DNA of 49,086 nucleotides from the NCBI GenBank assembly GCA_016702545.1, contig JADJDT010000004.1:1-49086 (forward strand), read 5' to 3'. The first letter of the stretch is position 1. Each line of letters starts with the position of its first letter. The stretch comes from Pseudomonadota bacterium (GTDB lineage Bacteria > Myxococcota_A > Polyangia > GCA-2747355). The notes under the pieces were generated by a model. The model was not told where the DNA came from and searched no databases. It worked only from the letters and a program-made list of their open reading frames with translations. The position numbers and the translations under genes were made by a program. This document shows, in pieces, positions 27,364-35,092 of this stretch.

Positions 27364-28647
27364 GGGTCGGTGGCGCGGCGCGGCGTCGGGCAGCCGCCGC
27401 GCGGCGGCCCGAGCATGGGCCTCGAGACCCTCGAGGCGCGCCAGCGCCACGGCATCGGCCACCAGCTCACGCCCGCCCTCGTCGTCGAAGCGCAGCCAGG
27501 TGCGCGTGCGCAGGAAGGTCAGCACGGAGAGCCCACCGGTGGTGCGCGCCGTGCCGCCCGTGGGCAGCACATGGTTGGGACCCGCGCCATAGTCGCCGAG
27601 CACCTCGGCCGCTCGCGCGCCGATGAACAAGGCGCCGTAGTGGCGCAGCCGGGCCGCGAGCGCGGGGGCGTCCGCCACATGGAGCTGCAGGTGCTCCGGC
27701 GCGAGCTGGTCGCAGACGGCGGCGCCGCGCACCAGATCCTCGACGAGCACGGCGAAGCCGTGCGTGAGCGCCACGCGGGCCGTGGCGGCCGTAGGCAGGG
27801 TGGCGAGCTGCGTGACGAGCTCGCCACGCACCGCGTCGATCAGCGTCGGGGCCGTGGTCACGAGCACCGGCAGCGCATCGTCGTCGTGCTCGGCCTGGGC
27901 CAGCAAGTCGGCGGCGATCAGCGCCGGGTCGCCCGTCTGATCCGCCAGCACCACCAGCTCCGAGGGCCCGGCGAGCATATCGATCGCCACCTGCCCGGCC
28001 ACGAGCTGCTTGGCCGCCGTGACCCAGCGATTGCCTGGACCCACCACGGCATCGCAGGCCGGCACCGGACCGGCGCCGTAGGCCAGCGCGGCGATCGCCT
28101 GCGCACCGCCCGCCGCCAGTAGCGCATCGGCGCCGGCGACGGCCGCGGCGGCGAGCGTCACCGCCGCGGGCCGCGGCGAGGCCACCCACACCGTTTCGAC
28201 GCCGGCGGCGCGCGCGGTGATCACCGTCATCAGCACCGACGAGGGCAACGGAAAGCGCCCCCCCGGCGCGTAGCAGCCGGCGCTGGCGACGGGCGCCACC
28301 ACGTGGCCGGCCGCGCCGCCCGGCAGCGCCAGCGTCAGTGGTAGCAGGCAGGCGCGCTGCGCCGCGGCGAAGGCGCGAATGCGCTCGGCCGTGCGCTCGA
28401 GCACGGCGCGCTCGGCGGCGGCCAGTCCGTCCAGCGCCGCCTGCAGCCCAGCGCGCGGGATCACCAAGGCCTCCCCCGGGCGCAGGTCGCCCAGCCGCTC
28501 GGACTGCGCGCGCAGCGCCGGCTCACCGCGCTGGCGCACCTCGTCGACGATGCGAGCGGCGGCGGCCAGGGTCTCGGCGTCGACGGCAGCGCGTCCGAGG
28601 GTCGGTAGCTGTGCGGGTGTGAGCGTGCGGAGCAAGGGGGCGGTCAT
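27361..28647 (-). CDS. hisD: Histidinol dehydrogenase
   Basis: 428 residues of normal length. It contains PGGRFPLPSSVLMTVITARA, ITARAAGVETVWVASPRP, GAGPVPACDAVVGPGNRWVT, the zinc/catalytic stretch PSELVVLADQTGDPALIAAD, AQAEHDDDALPVLVTT, LAPEHLQLHV and GPNHVLPTGGTART. It oxidises histidinol to histidine in two NAD-linked steps. Its start overlaps the hisAIE stop by 4 bp, so it is the last gene of the operon in this window. The stop codon TAA lies in the end of a mini-element. The sequence beyond the element shows that the stop was previously TGA at the same codon. Confidence 0.95.
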   Translation of the reverse strand: MTAPLLRTLTPAQLPTLGRAAVDAETLAAAARIVDEVRQRGEPALRAQSERLGDLRPGEALVIPRAGLQAALDGLAAAERAVLERTAERIRAFAAAQRACLLPLTLALPGGAAGHVVAPVASAGCYAPGGRFPLPSSVLMTVITARAAGVETVWVASPRPAAVTLAAAAVAGADALLAAGGAQAIAALAYGAGPVPACDAVVGPGNRWVTAAKQLVAGQVAIDMLAGPSELVVLADQTGDPALIAADLLAQAEHDDDALPVLVTTAPTLIDAVRGELVTQLATLPTAATARVALTHGFAVLVEDLVRGAAVCDQLAPEHLQLHVADAPALAARLRHYGALFIGARAAEVLGDYGAGPNHVLPTGGTARTTGGLSVLTFLRTRTWLRFDDEGGRELVADAVALARLEGLEAHARAAARRLPDAAPRHRP

Positions 28648-29930
28648 CGGGCCGGCACCTCGTCGCCCGCGGGCTTGGCGTCACCGGGGCGACGGCTCAG
28701 GCGCAGGGCGCGGCGGTCGAGCTCGCGCTCGACCTGCTCCAGCGGAACACCCGCACGCGCCAGCGCCACCAGCGCGAAGTAGAGCACGTCGGCGGCCTCG
28801 GCGGCGACGTGGCTCGGCGCGCGCGCGGCCGCCAGCTCGGCGGCCTCCTCGACCAGCTTGGCCTGGAGCAGGGCCGGTTCGTCGAGCAGCCGCCGCGTGT
28901 AGGAACCCGGCGGCGCCGCTGCGACGCGCGCGGCCAGGCGCCGTGCCAGCGCGCCGACGCCGCCGCTCTCGCCCCAGCAGCTGCGCGTCGCGTTGTGGCA
29001 GAAGCCCACGCCGTGCTGGCGCACGACGAAGCGCAGCGCGTCGCGGTCGCAGTCGAGATCGATGCGCAGCAGCTCCTGCGTGGCGCCCGAGCCCTCGCCC
29101 TTGGTCCACACACCACGCTGGCGCGAGTGGTAGACGCCGCTGCGCGTGCGGACGGCCTGCCGCAGGCTCTCGGCGCTGGAGTAGACCAGCCCCAGCGCCT
29201 CGCCGCGCTCGTCGACGACGACCGTCGGCCAGAGGCCATCGGGGCGGTCGGAGCGCAAGGGCGCGGCGATGGCGTCGCCGAGCTCGAGCTGGCCCTTGTA
29301 GAGCGCCATGCCGACCTGCGCGTCGGCGCCGAGGCGATCGATCGTCGCCAGCTCCTCCACGGTCGTCACGCCGCCGGCCACGGTGACGCGCACGTCGAGG
29401 CCGCGGACGGCGGCCAGCACCTGCTCGACCCGCGCCAGGTCGATGCCCTGCATGCGACCTTCGCTCTCGACGAAGGTCACGAGGAAGCCGCCGACCCACG
29501 GCGCCAGCTCGGCGATGCGCTCGATCACGCTGCGACCGGTGCGCTTGCGCCAGCCCTCGACCACGACCTCGCCGTCGATCGAGTCGAGCGCGGCGATCAC
29601 GCGCGCGCGCGGCAGCTCGCGCAGCAGCTCGGGCACCGCGGCCGTGCCGAGGATGACCTTGGCCGCCCCGGCATCGAGCCAGCGCCGTGCCGTGGCCAGG
29701 TCGCGGATGCCGCCGCCGACGCGGCAGGGCGCCAGCGGCAGCAACCCCTCGACCAACGCCGCGTTCGAGCCGCGCCCGAGCGCGGCGTCGAGATCGATCA
29801 CGGCGATCTCCCCGGCGAGGCGGAAGCGCTCGGCCAGCGGCTGCGGATCGCCGGCGTCGAGCGCCTTCTCGCGCCCGCCGACGAGCTGCACGGTTTGGCC
29901 GTCCATCAGATCGATCGAGGGAATGATCAC
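28644..29930 (-). CDS. hisAIE: HisA-HisI-HisE trifunctional fusion
   Basis: 428 residues carrying three histidine enzymes. Residues 1-228 are the HisA barrel (IPSIDLMDGQTVQLVGG, CRVGGGIRDLATARRWLDAG, ALDSIDGEVVVEGW, VTVAGGVTTVEEL). Residues 230-325 are HisI, phosphoribosyl-AMP cyclohydrolase: SGVYHSRQRGVWTKGEGSG with metal-binding DLDCDRD (291-297) and CHNATRSC (311-318). Residues 330-415 are HisE, phosphoribosyl-ATP pyrophosphatase (LLDEPALLQAKLVEEAAELA, AAEAADVLYFALVAL). The chain would do steps 2, 3 and 4 of the pathway. HisI-HisE fusion is common, but a HisA front end is unusual. It overlaps hisF upstream and hisD downstream. Confidence 0.93.
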   Translation of the reverse strand: MIIPSIDLMDGQTVQLVGGREKALDAGDPQPLAERFRLAGEIAVIDLDAALGRGSNAALVEGLLPLAPCRVGGGIRDLATARRWLDAGAAKVILGTAAVPELLRELPRARVIAALDSIDGEVVVEGWRKRTGRSVIERIAELAPWVGGFLVTFVESEGRMQGIDLARVEQVLAAVRGLDVRVTVAGGVTTVEELATIDRLGADAQVGMALYKGQLELGDAIAAPLRSDRPDGLWPTVVVDERGEALGLVYSSAESLRQAVRTRSGVYHSRQRGVWTKGEGSGATQELLRIDLDCDRDALRFVVRQHGVGFCHNATRSCWGESGGVGALARRLAARVAAAPPGSYTRRLLDEPALLQAKLVEEAAELAAARAPSHVAAEAADVLYFALVALARAGVPLEQVERELDRRALRLSRRPGDAKPAGDEVPAR

Positions 29931-30694
29931 TGCCGTACCCGAATCCCCTGCGCGGCCAGCTCGCGCTTGAGCTGCGCCGGCGTGGTGTCGCCGTAGTGGA
30001 AGATCGAGGCCGCGAGCACGGCGTCCGCGCCGGCGCGTAGCGCGCTCAGCAGGTGCGCCGGGGTGTCGGCGCCGCCCGAGGCGATCACCGGCACGTTGAC
30101 GGCGCCCGCGATCGCGGCGATCAGCGCGTCGTCGTAGCCCGCGCGCGTCCCGTCACGATCCCAGCTCGTCAGCAGGATCTCGCCCGCGCCGCGCTCGACG
30201 GCTTCGCGCGCCCAGGCGACCGCGTCGCGCCCGGTGCGGCGCTTGCCCGAGAGCACGACCACCTCCCAGCCGGCGGCCGGATCGTGCGGATCGCGATAGG
30301 CGGCGTCGATCGCCAGCACGGTGCATTGCGCGCCGAAGCGCGTGGCGATCTGGGTCAGCACCGCTGGCTGCTCGACGGCCGCGGTGTTGACGCCGACCTT
30401 GTCCGCGCCGGCCTCGAGCAGGGTGCCGGCGTTCTCCGCGTTGCGCACGCCGCCGCCGACGGTCAGCGGGATCGAGAGCTGCGCGCGCACGCGCCGCACG
30501 GTGTCGGCCTGCGTCGCGCGTCCCTCGGGCGTGGCCGAGACATCCAGCACGACGATCTCGTCGGCCCCCTGCTGCTCGTAGGCCGCCGCCTGCGTCGCCG
30601 GATCGCCCGCGTCGCGCAGCCCCTGGAAGCGCACGCCCTTGACCACGCGACCGTCGCGCACGTCGAGGCAGGGAATGATGCGAACCGTCAGCAC
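29927..30694 (-). CDS. hisF: Imidazole glycerol phosphate synthase cyclase subunit
   Basis: 255 residues from the GTG at 30694, with AGGAG a few bases upstream. It opens VRIIPCLDVRDGRVVKGVRF and has LDVSATPEGR, VGGGVRNAENAGTLLEAGAD, KVGVNTAAVEQP, the catalytic AIDAAYRDP region, GAGEILLTSWDRDGTRAGYD and VIASGGADTPAH. HisF pairs with HisH to make IGP and AICAR. The long upstream extension to 30943 lies over hisH and is not coding. It overlaps hisAIE by 4 bp. Confidence 0.95.
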   Translation of the reverse strand: MLTVRIIPCLDVRDGRVVKGVRFQGLRDAGDPATQAAAYEQQGADEIVVLDVSATPEGRATQADTVRRVRAQLSIPLTVGGGVRNAENAGTLLEAGADKVGVNTAAVEQPAVLTQIATRFGAQCTVLAIDAAYRDPHDPAAGWEVVVLSGKRRTGRDAVAWAREAVERGAGEILLTSWDRDGTRAGYDDALIAAIAGAVNVPVIASGGADTPAHLLSALRAGADAVLAASIFHYGDTTPAQLKRELAAQGIRVRQ

Positions 30695-30722
30695 GGCGTG
30701 CTCCTGTCTGGTGGCTGCGGCT

Positions 30723-31355
30723 TCAGCGCGCGTCGCCGGCCCGCGCCAACCAACGCCCGAGCAAGGCCGCGCCCCAGGGCCCCGACAGCTCGGGGTGGAA
30801 CTGGCAGGCCAGCACCGCCCCACGCTCGAGCGCTGCCACAAAGGGGCCGCCGTGCTCGCTGCGCGCCCAGCCCCAGCCCTCGGGGGCGCTGTCGAGGCGG
30901 TAGGAGTTGGCGAAGTAGGCGAAGCCGCGCTCGAGCAGCCCACCCTCGGCCTGCGGCAAGACCTCGTTCCAGCCGAGCTGCGGCACCCGCACGGTAGCGG
31001 GAAAGCGCCGCACGATGGCCGGCAGGACGCCGAGGCCCTCGACGCCGGGGCTCTCCTCGCTGCGCTCGCAGAGCAGTTGCAGGCCGAGGCAGACGGCCAG
31101 CGTCGGCCGCCCGGCCGCGACGCGCTCGCGCAGCACCGTGACCAGCTCCGAGGCGCGCAGCCGCTCCATGCCTGCGCCGAAGGCGCCGACGCCCGGCAAC
31201 ACCACGGCCGTTGCCGTCGCCACCGTCTGCGGGTCCTCCGTCAGCGCGGGCTCGGCGCCGAGCCGGCGCAACCCGGCCAGCACCGAGGCGATGTTGGCCA
31301 CGCCCGTACGGACGACCTGCACCACCAGCGGTGCGGTGAGGGCCATCAGACTCAT
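30723..31355 (-). CDS. hisH: Imidazole glycerol phosphate synthase glutaminase subunit
   Basis: 210 residues, a class I glutamine amidotransferase. It has TGVANIASVLAGLRRLG, VLPGVGAFGAGMERLR, the nucleophile motif AVCLGLQLLCERSEES, VPQLGWNEV, FAYFANSYRLD and the His/Glu pair CQFHPELSGPWGAALL. It feeds ammonia to HisF, whose gene follows after 28 bases. Confidence 0.95.
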   Translation of the reverse strand: MSLMALTAPLVVQVVRTGVANIASVLAGLRRLGAEPALTEDPQTVATATAVVLPGVGAFGAGMERLRASELVTVLRERVAAGRPTLAVCLGLQLLCERSEESPGVEGLGVLPAIVRRFPATVRVPQLGWNEVLPQAEGGLLERGFAYFANSYRLDSAPEGWGWARSEHGGPFVAALERGAVLACQFHPELSGPWGAALLGRWLARAGDAR

Positions 31356-31387
31356 GTTTCGCCCTTTCTTTCGTCGCGAGGCATGAG

Positions 31388-32008
31388 TCAGAGCACCCCC
31401 TTGGTGCTGGGTACGTCCTGCGCGCCGCCGGCGACGCGCGCCACGGCCTGCCGCAGCGCCAGCGCGGTGGCCTTGAAGGCGGCCTCGGCGCGGTGATGGT
31501 CGTTGGCGCCGCGCAGCACGTCGACGTGCAGCGTCGCCCGCGCCGCCGTCGCCAGCGAGCTGAGCACGTGGCCGATGTTCTCGCAGGCCAAGCCCCCGAG
31601 CACCCCCCGCTCCAGACCGAGCGAGATGGCCGCGTAGGGGCGCCCCGAGAAGTCCACCACCGCGCGCGCCAGCGCCTCGTCGAGTGGCGCGTAGGCCGAG
31701 CCGAAGCGCACGATGCCGCGCCGCTCGCCGAGCGCCTGATCGAGCGCGCTGCCCAGCGCCAGGGCGCAGTCCTCGGCGCTGTGGTGATCATCGACGTGCA
31801 GATCGCCCGTGCAGCGCAGCTCGAGATCGAAGCCGGCGTGCTTGGCCAGCGCGCTCAACAGGTGGTCGAGAAAACCGATGCCGGTCGCCAGCTCGCTCTG
31901 GCCGCGACCGTCGAGCACCAGCGCCACGGTGATCGCCGTTTCGCCGGTCACGCGCGAGACGCGGGCGCGGCGCGCTGCGGGGACGGGACTGGGCTTGGTC
32001 AACAACAT
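31388..32008 (-). CDS. hisB: Imidazoleglycerol-phosphate dehydratase
   Basis: 206 residues, monofunctional IGPD form. Metal-binding histidine motifs are GIGFLDHLLSALAKHAGFDL, DLHVDDHHSAEDCALALG and ANDHHRAEAAFKATALAL, with DFSGRPYA in between. It dehydrates IGP to imidazole acetol phosphate. No histidinol phosphatase domain is fused, so that step needs another protein. The gene starts downstream of a low-complexity tract (about 32.09-32.27 kb) that separates it from the upstream part of the operon. The first 15 residues are basic and poorly defined. Confidence 0.95.
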   Translation of the reverse strand: MLLTKPSPVPAARRARVSRVTGETAITVALVLDGRGQSELATGIGFLDHLLSALAKHAGFDLELRCTGDLHVDDHHSAEDCALALGSALDQALGERRGIVRFGSAYAPLDEALARAVVDFSGRPYAAISLGLERGVLGGLACENIGHVLSSLATAARATLHVDVLRGANDHHRAEAAFKATALALRQAVARVAGGAQDVPSTKGVL

Positions 32009-32089
32009 GGCCGGTCAGCGCGTAATAAAGGGGTCAGCGGGGCAACACCGCCCGCAGCGGCGTCCGCACCATGCGTCAAAGGGAGGGCG

Positions 32090-32277
<188 letters not shown>

Positions 32278-32288
32278 CTGAGTCATAT

Positions 32289-32720
32289 CTAGACCGAGCG
32301 CCCCTGCAGGCCGAAGTGCGGCGCCGCCGCGAGCAGGTGCCGATCGCTGGTCCAGATCTCGCCCAAGCCCAGCAGTGCAGCCGAGGCCAGATGGAGCGCA
32401 TCACCCGCGCGCACGAAGACGGCCCCTTGCAGCCGGCGGACGCCGGCCTCGACCGCGGCGAGCACCTCCTCCGAAAGCGGCAGCAGCTCCCAGATGCCCT
32501 CGCTGACATGTTGCAGGAAGATCGCGTACAGGCGGTCGGCTTGGCGGCGCGTCAGGCTTCCCTCGCGGACGTGCCGGTGCATCACACACGCCAGCTCGGG
32601 GCGGCACCACGCGGAGGATGCGAGGCCCGAGCGACCGCGCACCAGGGCGCGCACGCGCGATGCGTCAGGCTCGTTGACGTAGCATTTGGCGACGTAGGCG
32701 GTGTCGAGATACAGGGTCAC
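32289..32720 (-). CDS. PIN-domain ribonuclease toxin (VapC-like)
   Basis: 143 residues from a GTG at 32720. The N-terminus LYLDTAYVAKCYVNEPDA gives the first catalytic Asp. Also present are LASSAWCRPELACVMHRH with the conserved Glu, ARGDALHLASAAL-like VRAGDALHLASAALLGL with the third acidic residue, and WTSDRHLLAAA with the fourth. All acidic PIN residues are kept, so it should cut RNA. Its GTG start lies in one of two 14-bp direct repeats flanking an inserted element. The antitoxin is 254 bases upstream, beyond that element, so their original GTGA overlap is lost. It lies inside the his operon and reads in the same direction. Confidence 0.88.
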   Translation of the reverse strand: MTLYLDTAYVAKCYVNEPDASRVRALVRGRSGLASSAWCRPELACVMHRHVREGSLTRRQADRLYAIFLQHVSEGIWELLPLSEEVLAAVEAGVRRLQGAVFVRAGDALHLASAALLGLGEIWTSDRHLLAAAPHFGLQGRSV

Positions 32721-32721
32721 G

Positions 32722-32965
32722 GTAACCGTTCACGGCCTTCAATGCGCTGCAATCACCGGCGAAACTCGGATCCACTGCACGCGAGCGCGACCAAGCGCTC
32801 GCGCGGCGCGCACCCCGTGTCCCCGCAGGGGACCGGGGAACGAGCCCGCAGGGCGAGAGCGAAGCGGTAACTTGTTGCGCGCCGGACTTGGGGGTGGGGC
32901 CCCGAAAAGTCACGCCCAATCATCGAGGCGGTCGGGGCGGGGGGATGGACCATCCCCCCGTGCAC
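32722..32965 (-). mobile_element. GTTCACGG hairpin element, copy 3, inserted between antitoxin and toxin
   Basis: Bounded by 14-bp direct repeats GATACAGGGTCACG (32708-32721 and 32966-32979). The left end is GTAACCGTTCACGG. The right end is the family hairpin GGGGCGGGGGGATGGACCAT then CCCCCCGTGCAC. The interior shares CGCCGGACTTGGGGG, AAAGTCACGCC and TTCAATGCGCTGC with the copy at 35.7 kb. It has no transposase, so it moved in trans. Confidence 0.85.
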
Positions 32966-32974
32966 GATACAGGG

Positions 32975-33202
32975 TCACGAACGATCTTGCTCGAGGAAGC
33001 GGCCACTGTCGCCCGGGACCTTGGGGTACTTGGCCAGCAGCCGGTCGAGGTCCGGCATCGTCCGGTGCCGGCGCGCGCGTAGCGGGCGCAGCTCGGCGAC
33101 CGGAACGCCGCGCTTGACGATCACCACGACGTGACCCTCCGTGGCGAAGTCCACCACCGCACCGGTGCGCTCGTGGAGCTCTCGCACGTTGACCTGCTTC
33201 AT
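32975..33202 (-). CDS. Phd/YefM-type antitoxin
   Basis: 75 residues from ATG 33202 (MKQVNVRELHERTGAVVDFA); an earlier ATG at 33211 lies in the operator. The N-terminal Phd fold (EGHVVVIVKRGVPVAELRPL) is typical for DNA binding and dimerisation. The C-terminal DLDRLLAKYPKVPGDSGRFL should wrap the toxin. The stop TGA sits in the right-hand 14-bp direct repeat and reads GTGA, so the toxin GTG start originally overlapped it. A 20-bp palindrome covers the start codon, as expected for autoregulation. Confidence 0.85.
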   Translation of the reverse strand: MKQVNVRELHERTGAVVDFATEGHVVVIVKRGVPVAELRPLRARRHRTMPDLDRLLAKYPKVPGDSGRFLEQDRS

Positions 33203-33220
33203 GTGACACATGTGTCACAT
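33201..33220. promoter_or_regulatory. Perfect 20-bp palindromic operator at the antitoxin start
   Basis: ATGTGACACATGTGTCACAT is its own reverse complement over all 20 bases and covers the antitoxin start region. Type II antitoxins usually bind such palindromes to repress their own operon, and no other perfect palindrome of this length was noticed. Its position suggests that the toxin-antitoxin unit keeps its own promoter within the his operon. Confidence 0.7.
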
Positions 33221-33356
33221 GCGCCTCGCGCGGTCAAGGTGGGGCGGGCGGGGGAGGAGCCAGGTCGGCTGGCGGGCGAGGCGCGCCGTGTCTCCGCCGC
33301 GACCGCACCGCGGTCCACGCCGGCGATCGCGGGTCGGGCTGCGCTGCCGGGCGCGG

Positions 33357-34091
33357 TCACGCGGCGGCCGCGAGCAGCGTCGTCAGCTCCCCAAGCTGCT
33401 GCAGCACCCACGCGGCGCCCGCTTCGCGCAGCGTCTGGGCGGCGCGCAGCGGGTCGTCGCCGGGGGCCGCGATGCCCACGGGCACGACGCCGGCCGCCAG
33501 GGCCGCGCGCATGTCATCGGGCGTGTCGCCGACGAGCCAGGCGCGCGTCGCGCCCAGCGCGCGCAGCGCCAGCCGCACCGGCGCGGGATCGGGCTTGGCC
33601 GGGGCGTCCTCCATGCAGACCAGCGTGCGGAAGGCCCCGGCCACGCCGTGTTGCTCGAGGAAGCGCTCGGCATCGCGCCGCGGGCGGCCGGTGACCACGG
33701 CGAGGGGCAGGCGCCCGGCCAGTTGCTCCAGCCACGCCGGCGCCACCAGCAGCGTCTCCGTTTGCCGCAGCCCCGGAGTCTCGGCGCTCCCCTGGTAGAG
33801 CGCCTCGAAGCGGGCGGTGACCTCGGCCAAGCTGATCTGCACGCCCGCCGCCGTCAGCAGGCGCCAGGTCAGCTCCCAGTCGTTGTTGGCGTTGCCGGCG
33901 GCCTTGGCCGCCCGCACCTCTTCGGCCTCCACCCGCACCCCCAGCGCCGCGGCGGTCTCGAGGATCGCCTGCCGGTAGGAGCGCGAGACATCGGCCAGCA
34001 CGCCGTCCAGGTCGAAGAGCAACACCTCCGGGCACGGCAGGACGGGCAGCGGCGCGGCCGGGCGCGAGGTCGGAGCAGGCGTGGCCATCAC
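33357..34091 (-). CDS. HAD phosphatase in the his operon, candidate histidinol-phosphate phosphatase
   Basis: 244 residues. HAD motif I is LLFDLDGVLADVSRSYRQAI, motif II is AVVTGRPRRDAERFL, and motifs III/IV are AKPDPAPVRLALRALG and WLVGDTPDDMRAALAAG. The cap has AGNANNDWELTWRLL, which I associate with the TIGR01548 group found beside histidine genes in other bacteria. It overlaps hisG by 4 bp at its start, and no other histidinol phosphatase is present, so it may catalyse that step. The specificity is inferred from position. Confidence 0.8.
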   Translation of the reverse strand: MMATPAPTSRPAAPLPVLPCPEVLLFDLDGVLADVSRSYRQAILETAAALGVRVEAEEVRAAKAAGNANNDWELTWRLLTAAGVQISLAEVTARFEALYQGSAETPGLRQTETLLVAPAWLEQLAGRLPLAVVTGRPRRDAERFLEQHGVAGAFRTLVCMEDAPAKPDPAPVRLALRALGATRAWLVGDTPDDMRAALAAGVVPVGIAAPGDDPLRAAQTLREAGAAWVLQQLGELTTLLAAAA

Positions 34092-34978
34092 GGCACGATC
34101 TGCGCGAGCTGCGTGACGACGATGTCGGTGCCGCCGCGGGCCTTGATCTCGGGGATTAGCCGCGGCAGCTCGTCGCGTGGCACGGCGGCCTTGACGGCGA
34201 AGCCGGCCGCCCCGTGCAAGGGCGCGATCGTCGGCTCGCGCAGGCAGGGCAACACCGCCACGACGGCCTCCAGCACCTCGGCCGTGACATTGACCTCGAC
34301 CATCACGCGGCGCCGCGCCTCGAGCACCGAGCGCAGCAGCAGCACGAAACGCTCGACCGCCGCCGCGCGCTGCGGGTCGTCGAGCACGCGCGGATGCGCG
34401 TAGAGCCGCGTCGAGGAGCGCATCAGCTCGTCGCAGATCGTCAGCCCGTTCTCGCGCAGCGTCGAGCCGGTGGCGCTGTTGTCGACGATGCAGTCGGCGT
34501 CATCGGGCGGAAAGACCTCGGTGGCGCCGTACGAGCGCACGAAGGTGGCGTCGAGCCCGCGCGCCGCGATCCAGCGCCGCGTCAGCCGCTCGTACTCCGA
34601 GGCGACGACGAGGCGCCGCGTCGGGAGCTGACCGTCGACCAGCAACGCGCGCGGCACGGCGGCGACGATGCCCACGGGATCGAGCCCGGTGTCGAGCAGC
34701 TCGACCAGCTCGGCCGCCAGCTCCGCCACCCAATCCGCGCCGGCGAAACCCAGATCGCGCGAGCCGAGGTGCAGCATCTCGACGATGTTCTGCGGCTTGA
34801 GGATCTTCGTCTCGAAGCCCGGCAGCGAGAGCGTCGGCCGGTAGCTCCGCGCCCCGCCCCGCACATGCACCCCCGCCTCGGCCAGCAGCCGAAACACGCC
34901 CTCCTGCATGCTGCCCTTGGGAAGGCCCAGCCGCAGCACGCCCTGTTCCTCCGCCCCCTTCGTCTGTGTTTGACTCAT
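34088..34978 (-). CDS. hisG: ATP phosphoribosyltransferase, long form
   Basis: 296 residues from ATG 34978. It opens LRLGLPKGSMQEGVFRLLAE and has DLGFAGADWVAELAAEL, VASEYERLTRRWIAARG, the PRPP-binding DADCIVDNSATGSTLRENGL and a C-terminal ACT-like regulatory domain (RRRVMVEVNVTAEVLEAVVA, VPRDELPRLIPEIKARGGTD). The long form works without HisZ and is inhibited by histidine. It starts the pathway from ATP and PRPP and heads the operon. An upstream ATG at 35002 adds eight basic residues and is less likely. Confidence 0.95.
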   Translation of the reverse strand: MSQTQTKGAEEQGVLRLGLPKGSMQEGVFRLLAEAGVHVRGGARSYRPTLSLPGFETKILKPQNIVEMLHLGSRDLGFAGADWVAELAAELVELLDTGLDPVGIVAAVPRALLVDGQLPTRRLVVASEYERLTRRWIAARGLDATFVRSYGATEVFPPDDADCIVDNSATGSTLRENGLTICDELMRSSTRLYAHPRVLDDPQRAAAVERFVLLLRSVLEARRRVMVEVNVTAEVLEAVVAVLPCLREPTIAPLHGAAGFAVKAAVPRDELPRLIPEIKARGGTDIVVTQLAQIVP

Positions 34979-35092
34979 CGCTCGCGTCGCTTCCCTTCGC
35001 ATCAGAACAGGCCCCGCCTAGGCGCTGCCGCACCCTAGCACAGGCAGCGTCCCGCGCCGGAGGGCTGGCCTTGTGTGCTGCGCCCGGCCCGA

